Source: Limnohabitans sp. B9-3
GTDB lineage: Bacteria > Pseudomonadota > Gammaproteobacteria > Burkholderiales > Burkholderiaceae_C
Assembly (NCBI RefSeq): GCF_002778325.1
Contig: NZ_NESI01000004.1
Location: 1 to 64,000, forward strand
DNA: 64,000 bases
Direction: 5' to 3'
Below the pieces are notes generated by a model that was not told the origin of the DNA, ran no database searches, and worked only from the letters and a program-made list of their open reading frames with translations. The position numbers and the translations under genes were made by a program. Positions 49,948-58,331 of this stretch are shown piece after piece. The stretch's first letter is position 1. Each line of letters opens with the position of its first letter.

Positions 49948-51633
49948 ATGACGCAAGAAGACATCCTGGCCCAGTTCGGCCCCCGCGAAGCCATGGAATA
50001 CGACGTGGTCGTGATTGGTGGCGGACCTGGTGGTTTGGCCACTGCCATTCGCATCAAACAACTCGCCGCAGAAAAGGGCAACGACGTGTCTGTTGTGGTG
50101 CTAGAAAAAGGCTCAGAGCCTGGCGCCCACATCTTGTCTGGCGCGGTGATGGACCCCAAGGCCATGACCGAGCTCATCCCCAACTGGAAAGAACTCGGTT
50201 GCCCGCTGAACCAAGAAGTCACAGGCGACGACTTGCTTACCCTCACTGAAACTGGCGTCAGCCGAGTGCCAGGTTGGCTGATGCCGCGCAACTTCCACAA
50301 CGATGGTTGCTATGTGGTGTCGCTCAGCAACGTGGTGAAGTGGATGGCGGCTCACGCTGAATCGATCGGTGTGGAAATCTTCCCAGGCTTCGCAGCCGCT
50401 GAAGTTTTGTATGACGAGCAAGGTGCCGTTAAAGGCGTGGCCACCGGCAACCTCGGCATCGGCAAAGACGGCGAACCCACCGACAACTTCCAGCTCGGCA
50501 TGGAACTGCACGCCAAGTACACCATCTTCGCCGAAGGCGCACGCGGTCACTTGGGCAAACAAGTCATTGCCAAATACAACTTGGCCGAGGGCCGTGACCC
50601 TCAAAGCTACGCCATCGGCATCAAAGAGCTGTGGGAAGTCGACCCCTCCAAAGCCAAGCCCGGCTTGGTGGTGCATACCTCTGGCTGGCCCATGCAAGAC
50701 GACGCCTTTGGCGGCGGTTTTTTGTACCACCTCGAAGACAACAAAGTCACGCTCGGCTTTGTGCTTGGCCTTGACTACAAAAACCCATGGCTCAGCCCCT
50801 TTGAAGAAATGCAACGCTGGAAAACACACCCAGCCATTGCAGCCCACCTCGAAGGCGCCAAGCGCATTGGCTACGGCGCACGCGCCATCAACAACGGCAC
50901 GCCACAAGCTTTGCCCAAGACCGTGTTTCCAGGCGGTGCACTGATTGGTTGCGACGCGGGCTATTTGAACGCTGCGCGTATCAAGGGCAGCCATGCCGCC
51001 ATCAAGAGCGGCATGTTGGCGGCTGATGCAGCCTACGAGGCTGTGTCTGCAGGCCGTGCCAACGACGAGCTCAGCGCCTACCCCGCTGCGTTCGAGAAGA
51101 GCTGGCTGAGCAAAGAGCTCAACCAATACCGCAACTTCAAACTGTGGTTCAAAAAAGGCATGTTGGTCGGCACGGTGATGACTGGCATCGAGCAATGGCT
51201 GCTGCCCAAGCTCGGCATTGACACCCCACCTTGGACCCTGCACGGCACCAAACCCGACCACGTGAGCTTGGAGCCTGCGGCACAGCACGCCCAAATCAAC
51301 TACCCCAAGCCCGACGGCAAGCTCACGTTTGACCGCTTGAGCAGCGTGTTCATCAGCAACACCAACCACGAAGAAAATCAACCCGCCCACTTGACGCTGA
51401 AAGACGCGTCCGTGCCCGTGGGCATCAACCTCGCTCAATACGCAGGCCCCGAGAGCCGCTATTGCCCCGCCGGTGTCTATGAGTACGTGAAGAACGACGA
51501 CAACAGCGATCGTTTGCAAATCAACGCGCAAAACTGCGTGCACTGCAAAACCTGCGACATCAAAGACCCCACCCAAAACATCATCTGGGTCACGCCAGAA
51601 GGCGGTGGCGGCCCTAACTACAGCGGCATGTAA
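49948..51633 (+). CDS. Electron-transfer flavoprotein–ubiquinone oxidoreductase
   Basis: The 561-residue protein is full-length ETF-QO, which passes electrons from acyl-CoA dehydrogenases via ETF to ubiquinone. The N-terminus has the FAD loop DVVVIGGGPGGLATAIRIK, and the C-terminus has the 4Fe-4S cluster cysteines in CPAGVYEYV then NCVHCKTCDIKDPTQNI. It supports the several acyl-CoA dehydrogenases in this window. It is followed 5 bases later by a GcvH-like gene on the same strand. Confidence 0.96.
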   Translation: MTQEDILAQFGPREAMEYDVVVIGGGPGGLATAIRIKQLAAEKGNDVSVVVLEKGSEPGAHILSGAVMDPKAMTELIPNWKELGCPLNQEVTGDDLLTLTETGVSRVPGWLMPRNFHNDGCYVVSLSNVVKWMAAHAESIGVEIFPGFAAAEVLYDEQGAVKGVATGNLGIGKDGEPTDNFQLGMELHAKYTIFAEGARGHLGKQVIAKYNLAEGRDPQSYAIGIKELWEVDPSKAKPGLVVHTSGWPMQDDAFGGGFLYHLEDNKVTLGFVLGLDYKNPWLSPFEEMQRWKTHPAIAAHLEGAKRIGYGARAINNGTPQALPKTVFPGGALIGCDAGYLNAARIKGSHAAIKSGMLAADAAYEAVSAGRANDELSAYPAAFEKSWLSKELNQYRNFKLWFKKGMLVGTVMTGIEQWLLPKLGIDTPPWTLHGTKPDHVSLEPAAQHAQINYPKPDGKLTFDRLSSVFISNTNHEENQPAHLTLKDASVPVGINLAQYAGPESRYCPAGVYEYVKNDDNSDRLQINAQNCVHCKTCDIKDPTQNIIWVTPEGGGGPNYSGM

Positions 51634-51638
51634 CGACT

Positions 51639-52001
51639 ATGAACCAATATCACGCAGAACACACTTGGGTGCGCATCGAAGGCGACACCGCTTTGGTGGG
51701 CATCACCCAGCACGCACAAGACACACTGGGCGACATCGTTTTCATCGACTTTGCCGAGGTGGGTAAAACCTTTGCACAAGGCACGGTGGCCGGTGTGGTC
51801 GAGTCTGTCAAAGCCGCCGCTGACGTGCACATGCCCGCGAGTGTGAAAATCCTCGAGCAAAACGAAGCCCTGCGGGCTGACCCATCTCTTGCCAACAGCG
51901 ACCCCGAGGGTGAGGGTTGGTTTTACAAAGTCAAACTCAGCAACCCTGCTGAGTTGGATGGGTTAATGGATGGTTCGGCTTATCAGGCCATCACTGGGTG
52001 A
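51639..52001 (+). CDS. gcvH: Stand-alone glycine cleavage H-like protein
   Basis: The 120-residue protein is a GcvH homologue with the lipoylation lysine in VESVKAAADV and the family ending GEGWFYKVKLSNPAELDGLM. Lipoyl-H shuttles aminomethyl groups between P and T proteins. Here gcvT, gcvP and lpd are absent, and the gene directly follows ETF-QO with a 5-base gap. It may be a second, free-standing copy used elsewhere, such as in lipoate transfer. Length is about normal (family about 125–130). Confidence 0.85.
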   Translation: MNQYHAEHTWVRIEGDTALVGITQHAQDTLGDIVFIDFAEVGKTFAQGTVAGVVESVKAAADVHMPASVKILEQNEALRADPSLANSDPEGEGWFYKVKLSNPAELDGLMDGSAYQAITG

Positions 52002-52019
52002 GTTGAAGACCAGGGCAGC

Positions 52020-52859
52020 TCAAAAGCGGCGACCCTCCAAGGTTTGGACGGAGCCGTCTGTCGAGAGGGTGCCGCTCATGACGTTGGCATTGACTTTGCC
52101 ACTGAAGCTGCGCACAGCCTGACCAACGCCCCGGAACTGAAAACTCAAGACATCACCCCGCAAACGTGCACCTAATATTTGCTGGGTGCTGCCTTCAAGG
52201 GTAACGGTGCCACCCACGTTCTGGAAGGTTTGCTCTAGGTCCAAACGCGCTGTTTGCCCTCCCTCAAAGCTCACGCGCCAGCCGCCCTGCACAGACGCAG
52301 GAACGATCCACATAAAGGCATCGGCATTTGCGGCGCTAGCGGTCTCATCGGCCTGCCATTCGCCCATGTCAAAAGCATGCGCAACTACGCGCGTACCTGG
52401 TTTCATTTGCAAGATCGTGGGTCGAAGTTGCAAGTTGAGTTCGGGCAACAGGTACAGCGTGACCACGGTGGCCGAGCTGAAATCCTCTTTAAAAATGTCG
52501 CCCGTGATGATGCGCACTTTGTCCTGCACACCGGCCTCGGCCACCTTGCGTCGGGCAAACTCAGCCATGTTTGGATTGAATTCAATGCCCACTGCATTGG
52601 CCTTGAATTTTTGGGCAGCCGCAATCGCGATGATGCCGTCGCCGGCTCCCAAATCAAACACGCGGTCTTGAGGCGTGACTTTAGCCATGGTCAGCATTTT
52701 TTCAACCAACTCGGGCGGTGTGGTGATCCACATCACGTCTTTACCGTTCTGGCCTCGCGAGGGCTTGTAGTTGGGGTCGGTGGGTGGGGTGCTGGCACAA
52801 CCTACCAAAATGAATGAAGACAAGAGGGTAAAAGCAACACGGCGAGACAAGGACTGCAC
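52020..52859 (-). CDS. Lipoprotein with SAM-dependent methyltransferase fold
   Basis: The 279-residue protein joins a lipoprotein signal peptide (FTLLSSFILVGC, Cys21) to a class I methyltransferase fold (VFDLGAGDGIIAIAAAQKF) and a C-terminal beta-rich region (about 190–279). SAM is cytoplasmic, so the extracytoplasmic location raises the question of how it acts. It is convergent with the gcvH-like gene. Homologues annotated as SAM methyltransferases occur in other betaproteobacteria. Enzymatic activity is not established by the sequence alone. Confidence 0.8.
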   Translation of the reverse strand: MQSLSRRVAFTLLSSFILVGCASTPPTDPNYKPSRGQNGKDVMWITTPPELVEKMLTMAKVTPQDRVFDLGAGDGIIAIAAAQKFKANAVGIEFNPNMAEFARRKVAEAGVQDKVRIITGDIFKEDFSSATVVTLYLLPELNLQLRPTILQMKPGTRVVAHAFDMGEWQADETASAANADAFMWIVPASVQGGWRVSFEGGQTARLDLEQTFQNVGGTVTLEGSTQQILGARLRGDVLSFQFRGVGQAVRSFSGKVNANVMSGTLSTDGSVQTLEGRRF

Positions 52860-53065
52860 GGCAAAACTCCTAAAAACGCTTGAAATGGGAGGGCAAAATA
52901 ACTTGGAATGAGATCCAGCTTTTAAATGTCAGGCATAACTGGCATGCTAAGTTTGAAGGTTGACGGATGCTTGGGCTGATCACCCCCTAACAAGCTGATA
53001 CCTCAACTGCTGTTTTCCAAAGTGATTGCTGGCTGAACAGGCTTTTTCAATCGCATTCAAAGTAC

Positions 53066-53824
53066 TCACCAACAATTGAGCCCGTTCCATGCTTGGTCGT
53101 ATTTTTGCTCAGTGTTTTTCACTGAGAGAACCTTACTCAAACGATCATTAGCTTTGTCGCCAGCCCAAGTGAAATCCGAGGGGCCATCAAATCTCGGAAC
53201 GTTTGTTGGGGATACAACATCTGCCCCACTGTCGTTGATAGAAGCAAAAGGATTTTTAAATAAATTAAACACCATTTTTTTATCTAGTTGTGCTTGCCTT
53301 GTTGCTAGCTCCTTGCAAGCCACATAGCGGCTGGGGTAAAACGCAATGTTCTTAAGAGATTTGCCAGAATCATGGCTAATTAGAATAATCTGCTTTTGAT
53401 ACTCGGCAGCGACCAAAAATTTACCGCTCTCAGACTCAAACCAATCATTCCAAGCTTTGTAGGCTGTTTTATCAGCGGCATCACCAGCAACTCGATCGAG
53501 CAGCAAATCCACCCTATTCTGAGAGGTCACCTTCTTTAACTTAAGAATATCACCCTGATATTGGATCAAAGCCAAGCCTTTGCTTCTATCAATATTGACT
53601 GTGGCGTTATATTTAACTGAATCTTCATTTTTCAACAGCGTTCCATTGCCATACTCGCTGAATGAAAACGAGATGTAGTCGATGGATGATCCATCGTAAT
53701 AATCCCATTTGTTATTCTTTAACTCAGTAGTTGGATTCCTGTATTGAACATTTTGATTCAACCCGCCACACCCGCTGAAGCTCACAAAGAGAATAACAAC
53801 CCCGAAAAATTTAATTAAATTCAT
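53066..53824 (-). CDS. Lipoprotein of unknown function, AT-rich
   Basis: The 252-residue protein begins MNLIKFFGVVILFVSFSGCGG with a lipobox Cys19, so it is a predicted lipoprotein. I do not recognise the family. The gene is clearly more AT-rich than its neighbours, and its stretch LLKNEDSVKYNATVNIDR and Lys/Asn-rich composition suggest recent acquisition. It stands alone, with 206 bp on its downstream side holding nothing recognisable, and precedes an aminotransferase gene on the same strand. Confidence 0.65.
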   Translation of the reverse strand: MNLIKFFGVVILFVSFSGCGGLNQNVQYRNPTTELKNNKWDYYDGSSIDYISFSFSEYGNGTLLKNEDSVKYNATVNIDRSKGLALIQYQGDILKLKKVTSQNRVDLLLDRVAGDAADKTAYKAWNDWFESESGKFLVAAEYQKQIILISHDSGKSLKNIAFYPSRYVACKELATRQAQLDKKMVFNLFKNPFASINDSGADVVSPTNVPRFDGPSDFTWAGDKANDRLSKVLSVKNTEQKYDQAWNGLNCW

Positions 53825-53853
53825 TCCACAACACTTTCAAAGTCACCAATTAT

Positions 53854-55044
53854 TCACAACGCCTGCCCCAAACGCGCAATCCCCTCTTTGATCTTCTCCA
53901 CATCAGCCGTCGCAAAACTCAAACGAATCGCTGATGTATCGGGGTCGTTGGCAAAAAAAGGTGCGCCGGGAACAAAAGCGACGCCTTTTTCAATGGCACG
54001 TTTGGCCAATTCGGCACCGTCTTTCACCTTGCCGCCTGCGCCGGTGAGGTTGGCCCAGAAGAACAAGCCGCCTTGCGGTTGCGTAAACGTCAAGGCATCG
54101 CCCAATTCGCGCTTCAAGGCATCGCCCATGGTTTGGGCACGCTCGGCGTAAACACTGCGCACATGCGCCAAGGTGGCAGGCATGCGGCCTGCTTTGAGGT
54201 AATGCGCGGCAGTGGCTTGCGCAAAGGTGGAGGTGTGTGCATCACTGAATTGTTTGCACATGGTGGCGCGGGCCAAAAGCTCGGGCGGGGCAATCATCCA
54301 ACCCACGCGCAGACCGGGTGACAACACTTTGCTGAGCGAACCGCAGTAAACCAACAAATCGCGACTGCCCGGCACTTGATCGCTCAAAGCGAGCAAGGAA
54401 GGTGGCGGTGCCTCCCCAAAGTACAAGTCGCCGTAAGGGTCGTCTTCGACCACCACAGTTTGGTATTTCACCGCAAGCTCCAGAATGCGCAAACGGCGCT
54501 CTAGGCTCAGCGTGGCGCCGCTCGGGTTACCAAAGGTGGGGATGAGGTACACCAGCTTTGGTTTGTGCTGCACCATCAATTCTTCGAGCTTGTCCACTTG
54601 CACACCATGCGCATCAATGGGCACGCCCACCACTTGCGGGCCATACAAACGGAAGCACTGAATGGTGGCTAAGAACGTGGGGCCTTCGACCAAGGCCACA
54701 TCGCCTGGGTCGAGCAAGGTTTTCGCAACCAGGTCAAGCGCTTGTTGGCTACCTGTCGTGACGATGAGGCCGTTGGCGTCTAAGCCCTTCACGCCTTTAC
54801 TGGCCATGAAAGCAGCAAGCTGTTCGCGCAGGGGGTTGTAGCCTTCAGTTGCGCCGTACTGCAAAGCAGCGCCTGGCTCTTCGGTCAAGGCGCGGCTGCT
54901 GGCCTCGCGAATGCCTTCCACGTCAAACATGGCGCTGTCGGGAAAGCCGCCTGCAAAGCTGATGATGCCGGGCTTGCCCAGGAGTTTGAACAGTTCACGA
55001 ATGGCGGAAGTTTCAACGTTGTTGAGGCGGTCAGCAAATTGCAT
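53854..55044 (-). CDS. PLP-dependent aminotransferase (class I/II fold)
   Basis: The enzyme of about 396 residues from ATG 55044 fits fold-I aminotransferases of the 2-aminoadipate/LysN and aromatic-type group: GGFPDSAMFDVEGI near the start, VVVEDDPYGDLYF, and the PLP lysine in YCGSLSKVLSPGLRVGWM. Substrate is unpredictable. The start was chosen by family N-terminus (MQFADRLNNV). It is divergent from nth, with only 19 bp between the start codons. Confidence 0.88.
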   Translation of the reverse strand: MQFADRLNNVETSAIRELFKLLGKPGIISFAGGFPDSAMFDVEGIREASSRALTEEPGAALQYGATEGYNPLREQLAAFMASKGVKGLDANGLIVTTGSQQALDLVAKTLLDPGDVALVEGPTFLATIQCFRLYGPQVVGVPIDAHGVQVDKLEELMVQHKPKLVYLIPTFGNPSGATLSLERRLRILELAVKYQTVVVEDDPYGDLYFGEAPPPSLLALSDQVPGSRDLLVYCGSLSKVLSPGLRVGWMIAPPELLARATMCKQFSDAHTSTFAQATAAHYLKAGRMPATLAHVRSVYAERAQTMGDALKRELGDALTFTQPQGGLFFWANLTGAGGKVKDGAELAKRAIEKGVAFVPGAPFFANDPDTSAIRLSFATADVEKIKEGIARLGQAL

Positions 55045-55063
55045 GGTGGGGAATAATGGTCGT

Positions 55064-55702
55064 ATGAAAACACAGCACATTGAGCCTTTTTTTGCGACGC
55101 TGAAAGCAGCCAATCCGCAGCCCAATACCGAATTGGAATATACCAGCGTGTTCGAGTTACTCAGCGCGGTCTTGCTCAGTGCTCAAGCCACCGATGTGGG
55201 GGTGAACAAAGCCACGCGCAAGCTGTTTGCGGTGGCCAACACGCCGCAACAAATTTTGAATTTGGGCTTAGAGGGTCTGGAGGGTTACATCAAGACCATT
55301 GGTCTGTACCACAGCAAAGCCAAACACTTGATTGAAACCTGCCGCCTCTTGGTGGACCAGCACCACAGCGTGGTGCCGCGCACACGCGAAGCGCTGGAAG
55401 CCTTGCCGGGTGTAGGCCGAAAAACCGCCAACGTGGTGCTGAACGTGGCTTTTGGCGAACCTGCGATGGCGGTGGACACACACATTTTTCGCGTGGGCAA
55501 CCGCACCGGTTTGGGGCCTGGCAAAACCCCTCTGGCCGTCGAGATGAAGTTGATGAAGCGCATTCCAGCCGCGTACTTGGTGGACGCACACCACTGGCTC
55601 ATCTTGCATGGGCGTTATGTGTGCCAAGCCCGTAAGCCGCTGTGTTGGCAATGCAGCGTGTCAGACTATTGCAGCTTCAAACCCAAGACACCCAAGCCCT
55701 GA
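55064..55702 (+). CDS. nth: Endonuclease III
   Basis: Nth removes oxidised pyrimidines and nicks the strand. The 212-residue protein has the helix-hairpin-helix LPGVGRKTANVVLNVAF, catalytic Asp in AVDTHIFRV, and a 4Fe-4S loop C-x6-C-x2-C-x5-C (CQARKPLCWQCSVSDYC). ATG at 55064 is chosen because upstream in-frame codons fall inside the divergent gene. It converges with the VOC-family gene at its end, with 12 bp between the stops. Confidence 0.95.
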   Translation: MKTQHIEPFFATLKAANPQPNTELEYTSVFELLSAVLLSAQATDVGVNKATRKLFAVANTPQQILNLGLEGLEGYIKTIGLYHSKAKHLIETCRLLVDQHHSVVPRTREALEALPGVGRKTANVVLNVAFGEPAMAVDTHIFRVGNRTGLGPGKTPLAVEMKLMKRIPAAYLVDAHHWLILHGRYVCQARKPLCWQCSVSDYCSFKPKTPKP

Positions 55703-55714
55703 TCAGGTGCGCTC

Positions 55715-56236
55715 TTATTTGTGCATCCACGCCGCGTGCTTGGGTGCGCGCTTGGTCTGGCTCCACTCTTCGAGCATGTCCCATTTCACGGCGTCGAGCT
55801 TGTCATACATGTCGGGCGTGCCCACATCGCAGGCGAGTTCTAGGCGATGGCCATTGGGATCGAAGAAATAAATCGATTTGAAGATGGCGTGATCGGTGAT
55901 GCCGAGCACCTCCACCCCACCCGCTTGCAGCCGCTCCTTGGCGGCCTCCAAAGTCGCCAAGCTGTCTACTTTGAAGGCGATGTGCTGCACCCACGCCGGT
56001 GTATTGAGGTCTCGCCCCATCGCGGGTGCGGTGGGCAATTCAAAAAATGCCAACACGTTGCCGTTGCCTGCGTCTAAAAACACATGCATATAAGGGTCAG
56101 GCGCTTTGGTGCTGGGCACTAGGTCCTCGGCAATAGCAAGCACGAAGTTCATGTTCAGGTGCTTGACATACCACTCCACGGTTTCTTTGGCGTCCTTGCA
56201 GCGGTAAGCGACATGGTGAATGCGGTCGATTTTCAT
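55715..56236 (-). CDS. VOC-superfamily (glyoxalase/extradiol-type) protein
   Basis: The protein of 173 residues has two VOC half-domains: DRIHHVAYRCKDAKETVEWYVKHL at the start and WVQHIAFKVDSLATLEAAKERLQAGG in the middle, with IYFFDPNGHRLELAC near the end. Metal-ligand His and Glu are in the expected positions. It might be a ring-cleavage dioxygenase or lactoylglutathione-lyase-like enzyme. It is the third gene of a leftward set with the FAD monooxygenase and DUF2783 genes, 16 bases after the latter. Confidence 0.82.
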   Translation of the reverse strand: MKIDRIHHVAYRCKDAKETVEWYVKHLNMNFVLAIAEDLVPSTKAPDPYMHVFLDAGNGNVLAFFELPTAPAMGRDLNTPAWVQHIAFKVDSLATLEAAKERLQAGGVEVLGITDHAIFKSIYFFDPNGHRLELACDVGTPDMYDKLDAVKWDMLEEWSQTKRAPKHAAWMHK

Positions 56237-56252
56237 GGTCAGTCTCCAGTGA

Positions 56253-56495
56253 CTAGGTGGGATCTTGGTTGACATCAGCACGGGCCAAAGTCAAAGCTTC
56301 ACGCAGCACCTGCATGTCGCCAACATGGTTGGCCAGCAGCAAGATGAGCTTGGCATTTACCAAGGCGCTTTGCGCGTCACTGAGCTCGCGATGGGTGTCA
56401 ATCAAAGCTTGATAAAAGTCATCGCCCGGCGTGAAGTCACGAAAGTAGCGTTTACCTGGCTCGTTGAAATTCGGGGCTAAATTGAGGTGTTGCAT
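56253..56495 (-). CDS. DUF2783-family small protein
   Basis: The 80-residue protein reads LNLAPNFNEPGKRYFRDFTPGDDFYQALIDTHRELSDAQSALVNAKLILLLANHVGD, matching the DUF2783 family of unknown function. It starts 16 bases after the end of the FAD-dependent monooxygenase gene and precedes the VOC gene, so the three are one operon. Its conservation beside flavin hydroxylases suggests a helper role for that enzyme. Confidence 0.82.
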   Translation of the reverse strand: MQHLNLAPNFNEPGKRYFRDFTPGDDFYQALIDTHRELSDAQSALVNAKLILLLANHVGDMQVLREALTLARADVNQDPT

Positions 56496-56511
56496 CGGTT
56501 CTGCCTTGTGC

Positions 56512-58173
56512 TCAAACATTGCAAGTGGCTTGGTTCAACGCTGCTTTGAGCCACGCGGAATTGAAACGTCGCGCACGCGCGCAGACGTGTTGATCGGGAC
56601 GAATTAACCAGACGCTGCCTGGCTGCGCGTCGTAGCGTTTGGCAAACAAGCCTTGCGTGTCCACATAGACTGGCAAACCTTCGATCGCGCCTGTGTGGCG
56701 ACTGACCACGGCAGCATGCACAGGCACAGGCTCATCCGCGAGTGCCTTCAAGGCGTGACGTGTGGCGGCATCAAGCTGGCCCACCTCGTCGACAAACACC
56801 AAGCACTGAAAACGGTGCCCCATTTGGTCTATCAGCCAAGCGTCTTGGCCGTTGACGTGAATGGGGGCGTCGTCCATCGGTGCGCCGGGCAACATGTTGC
56901 CCTCAAAGGCATCCACATCGGGGGTGTTCAGGGACGAGTCGGTGATGAAACTGGGCACCGACAAACGCCCCGAGTTGACCAATTTGCGCGCAAACGGGTG
57001 ATGCCGCGCCAACGCCAAGGCCGCATCACGGAACACGCGGCTGGTGGCGGTTTTAGGCGTCAGGAAATCGGTCGAACGGGTGGAATTCAAAATGTTTTCA
57101 TCGGCGGCAAAACCACGCTCGGTGTTGTAGGTGTCGAGCAAGGCTTGGGGTGCCAAACCACGCAGCACCAAGGCCAACTTCCACATCAAACCATCGGCGT
57201 CTTGAATGCCCGAGTTCGCGCCACGCGCACCAAAGGGCGACACCTGATGCGCCGCGTCACCCACAAACAGCAAGCGCTTGTGGCGAAAGTCTTTCATGCG
57301 CCGGCACTGAAAGGTGTAGATGCTGACCCACTCCAACTCAAACGGGCGCTCGTCACCCAACATGGCTTGTAAACGCGGCAGCACACGCTCGGGCTTTTTC
57401 TCTTCTTCAGGATCGGCATCCCAACCCAGTTGAAAGTCGATGCGCCACACGTTGTCGGCTTGCTTGTGCAAGAGCACGCTTTGGCCGGGGTGAAACGGGG
57501 GGTCAAACCAAAACCAACGCTCGGCTGGAAACTCGGCCTTCATCACCACGTCGGCGATCAAGAAGCGGTCTTTGAACACATGGCCTTCGATGTCCAAGCC
57601 CAGCATGCGGCGCACAGGGCTGCGTGCGCCGTCGCCCACGACCAGCCAATCGGCCTCGATCTCAAACTCACCGTCGGGTGACGACACGCACACGCACGCG
57701 TGGTCATTGTGCGAGGTGACGCCCACCACCTGGCATTTCCACCGAATGTCCACGCCCAGCTCTAAGGCGCGATTGACCAAGGCTTCTTCCAAGTAGTACT
57801 GCTGCAGGTTGATCATGCCAGGGCGCTTGTGGCCAGGGTCGGGCACCAGATTGAATTGGTACACCTCCTCTTGCTGCCTGAACGTGCGCCCAATGTTCCA
57901 ACTCACCCCTTTGTCGCACAAAGGCTGGCCCACGCCCAAACGGTCCAAGACCTCTAGCGTGCGTTTGGCGTAACACACGGCCCGCGAGCCCACCGACACC
58001 GAATCATCTTCGTCAAACAACAAGACATCCAAGCCTTGCAAACGTGCATCAATGGCCGCAGCCAAACCCACAGGGCCACCACCAATGACGATCAGTGGCC
58101 GGCGTTGCGGTGGCTGCGCCATCAAGTCAGTGGGTGCAACGTAGTTGAATTTTGGATAGGTGTAAGAACCCAT
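56512..58173 (-). CDS. FAD-dependent aromatic-ring monooxygenase (MhpA-like)
   Basis: The protein of 553 residues belongs to the flavin-dependent phenol-type hydroxylases: LIVIGGGPVGLAAAIDARLQGLDVLLFDEDD at the start, GDGARSPVRRMLGL in the middle, and the FAD-ribityl motif LLFVGDAAHQVSPFGARGANSGIQDA. The C-terminal thioredoxin-like region of such hydroxylases is present from about 440. It would hydroxylate an aromatic ring at the expense of NAD(P)H. It heads a three-gene operon with DUF2783 and VOC genes, consistent with ring hydroxylation followed by cleavage. Confidence 0.88.
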   Translation of the reverse strand: MGSYTYPKFNYVAPTDLMAQPPQRRPLIVIGGGPVGLAAAIDARLQGLDVLLFDEDDSVSVGSRAVCYAKRTLEVLDRLGVGQPLCDKGVSWNIGRTFRQQEEVYQFNLVPDPGHKRPGMINLQQYYLEEALVNRALELGVDIRWKCQVVGVTSHNDHACVCVSSPDGEFEIEADWLVVGDGARSPVRRMLGLDIEGHVFKDRFLIADVVMKAEFPAERWFWFDPPFHPGQSVLLHKQADNVWRIDFQLGWDADPEEEKKPERVLPRLQAMLGDERPFELEWVSIYTFQCRRMKDFRHKRLLFVGDAAHQVSPFGARGANSGIQDADGLMWKLALVLRGLAPQALLDTYNTERGFAADENILNSTRSTDFLTPKTATSRVFRDAALALARHHPFARKLVNSGRLSVPSFITDSSLNTPDVDAFEGNMLPGAPMDDAPIHVNGQDAWLIDQMGHRFQCLVFVDEVGQLDAATRHALKALADEPVPVHAAVVSRHTGAIEGLPVYVDTQGLFAKRYDAQPGSVWLIRPDQHVCARARRFNSAWLKAALNQATCNV

Positions 58174-58284
58174 GGCGCTTGTCTCCTGGTTGGGCGGCGC
58201 ATTTTTAATGGGCAAAAGTTTAACATTGGTAAATTAGTTTCTCTAAACGAAACCCATCACACATCCCAAAAAATCCAATAGACG

Positions 58285-58310
58285 CAAAAAAGGCCACACG
58301 AAGTGGCCTT
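58285..58310 (-). terminator. Intrinsic terminator of the catabolic operon
   Basis: GGCCAC (58292–58297) and GTGGCC (58303–58308) pair with loop ACGAA. On the minus strand six T residues follow. It lies just past the stop of the Bug receptor gene, the last gene of the leftward CoA-ester operon. Confidence 0.8.
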
Positions 58311-58331
58311 TTGTTGTGCGCGTGATTGAGC

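Noticed and set aside
50113-51576. 487-codon open frame opposite ETF-QO
   Set aside because: ETF-QO has intact FAD and 4Fe-4S motifs; the reverse frame has none.
53066-53327. Short plus-strand frame opposite the AT-rich lipoprotein gene
   Set aside because: It is antisense to a gene with a clear signal peptide and lipobox and shows no independent evidence.
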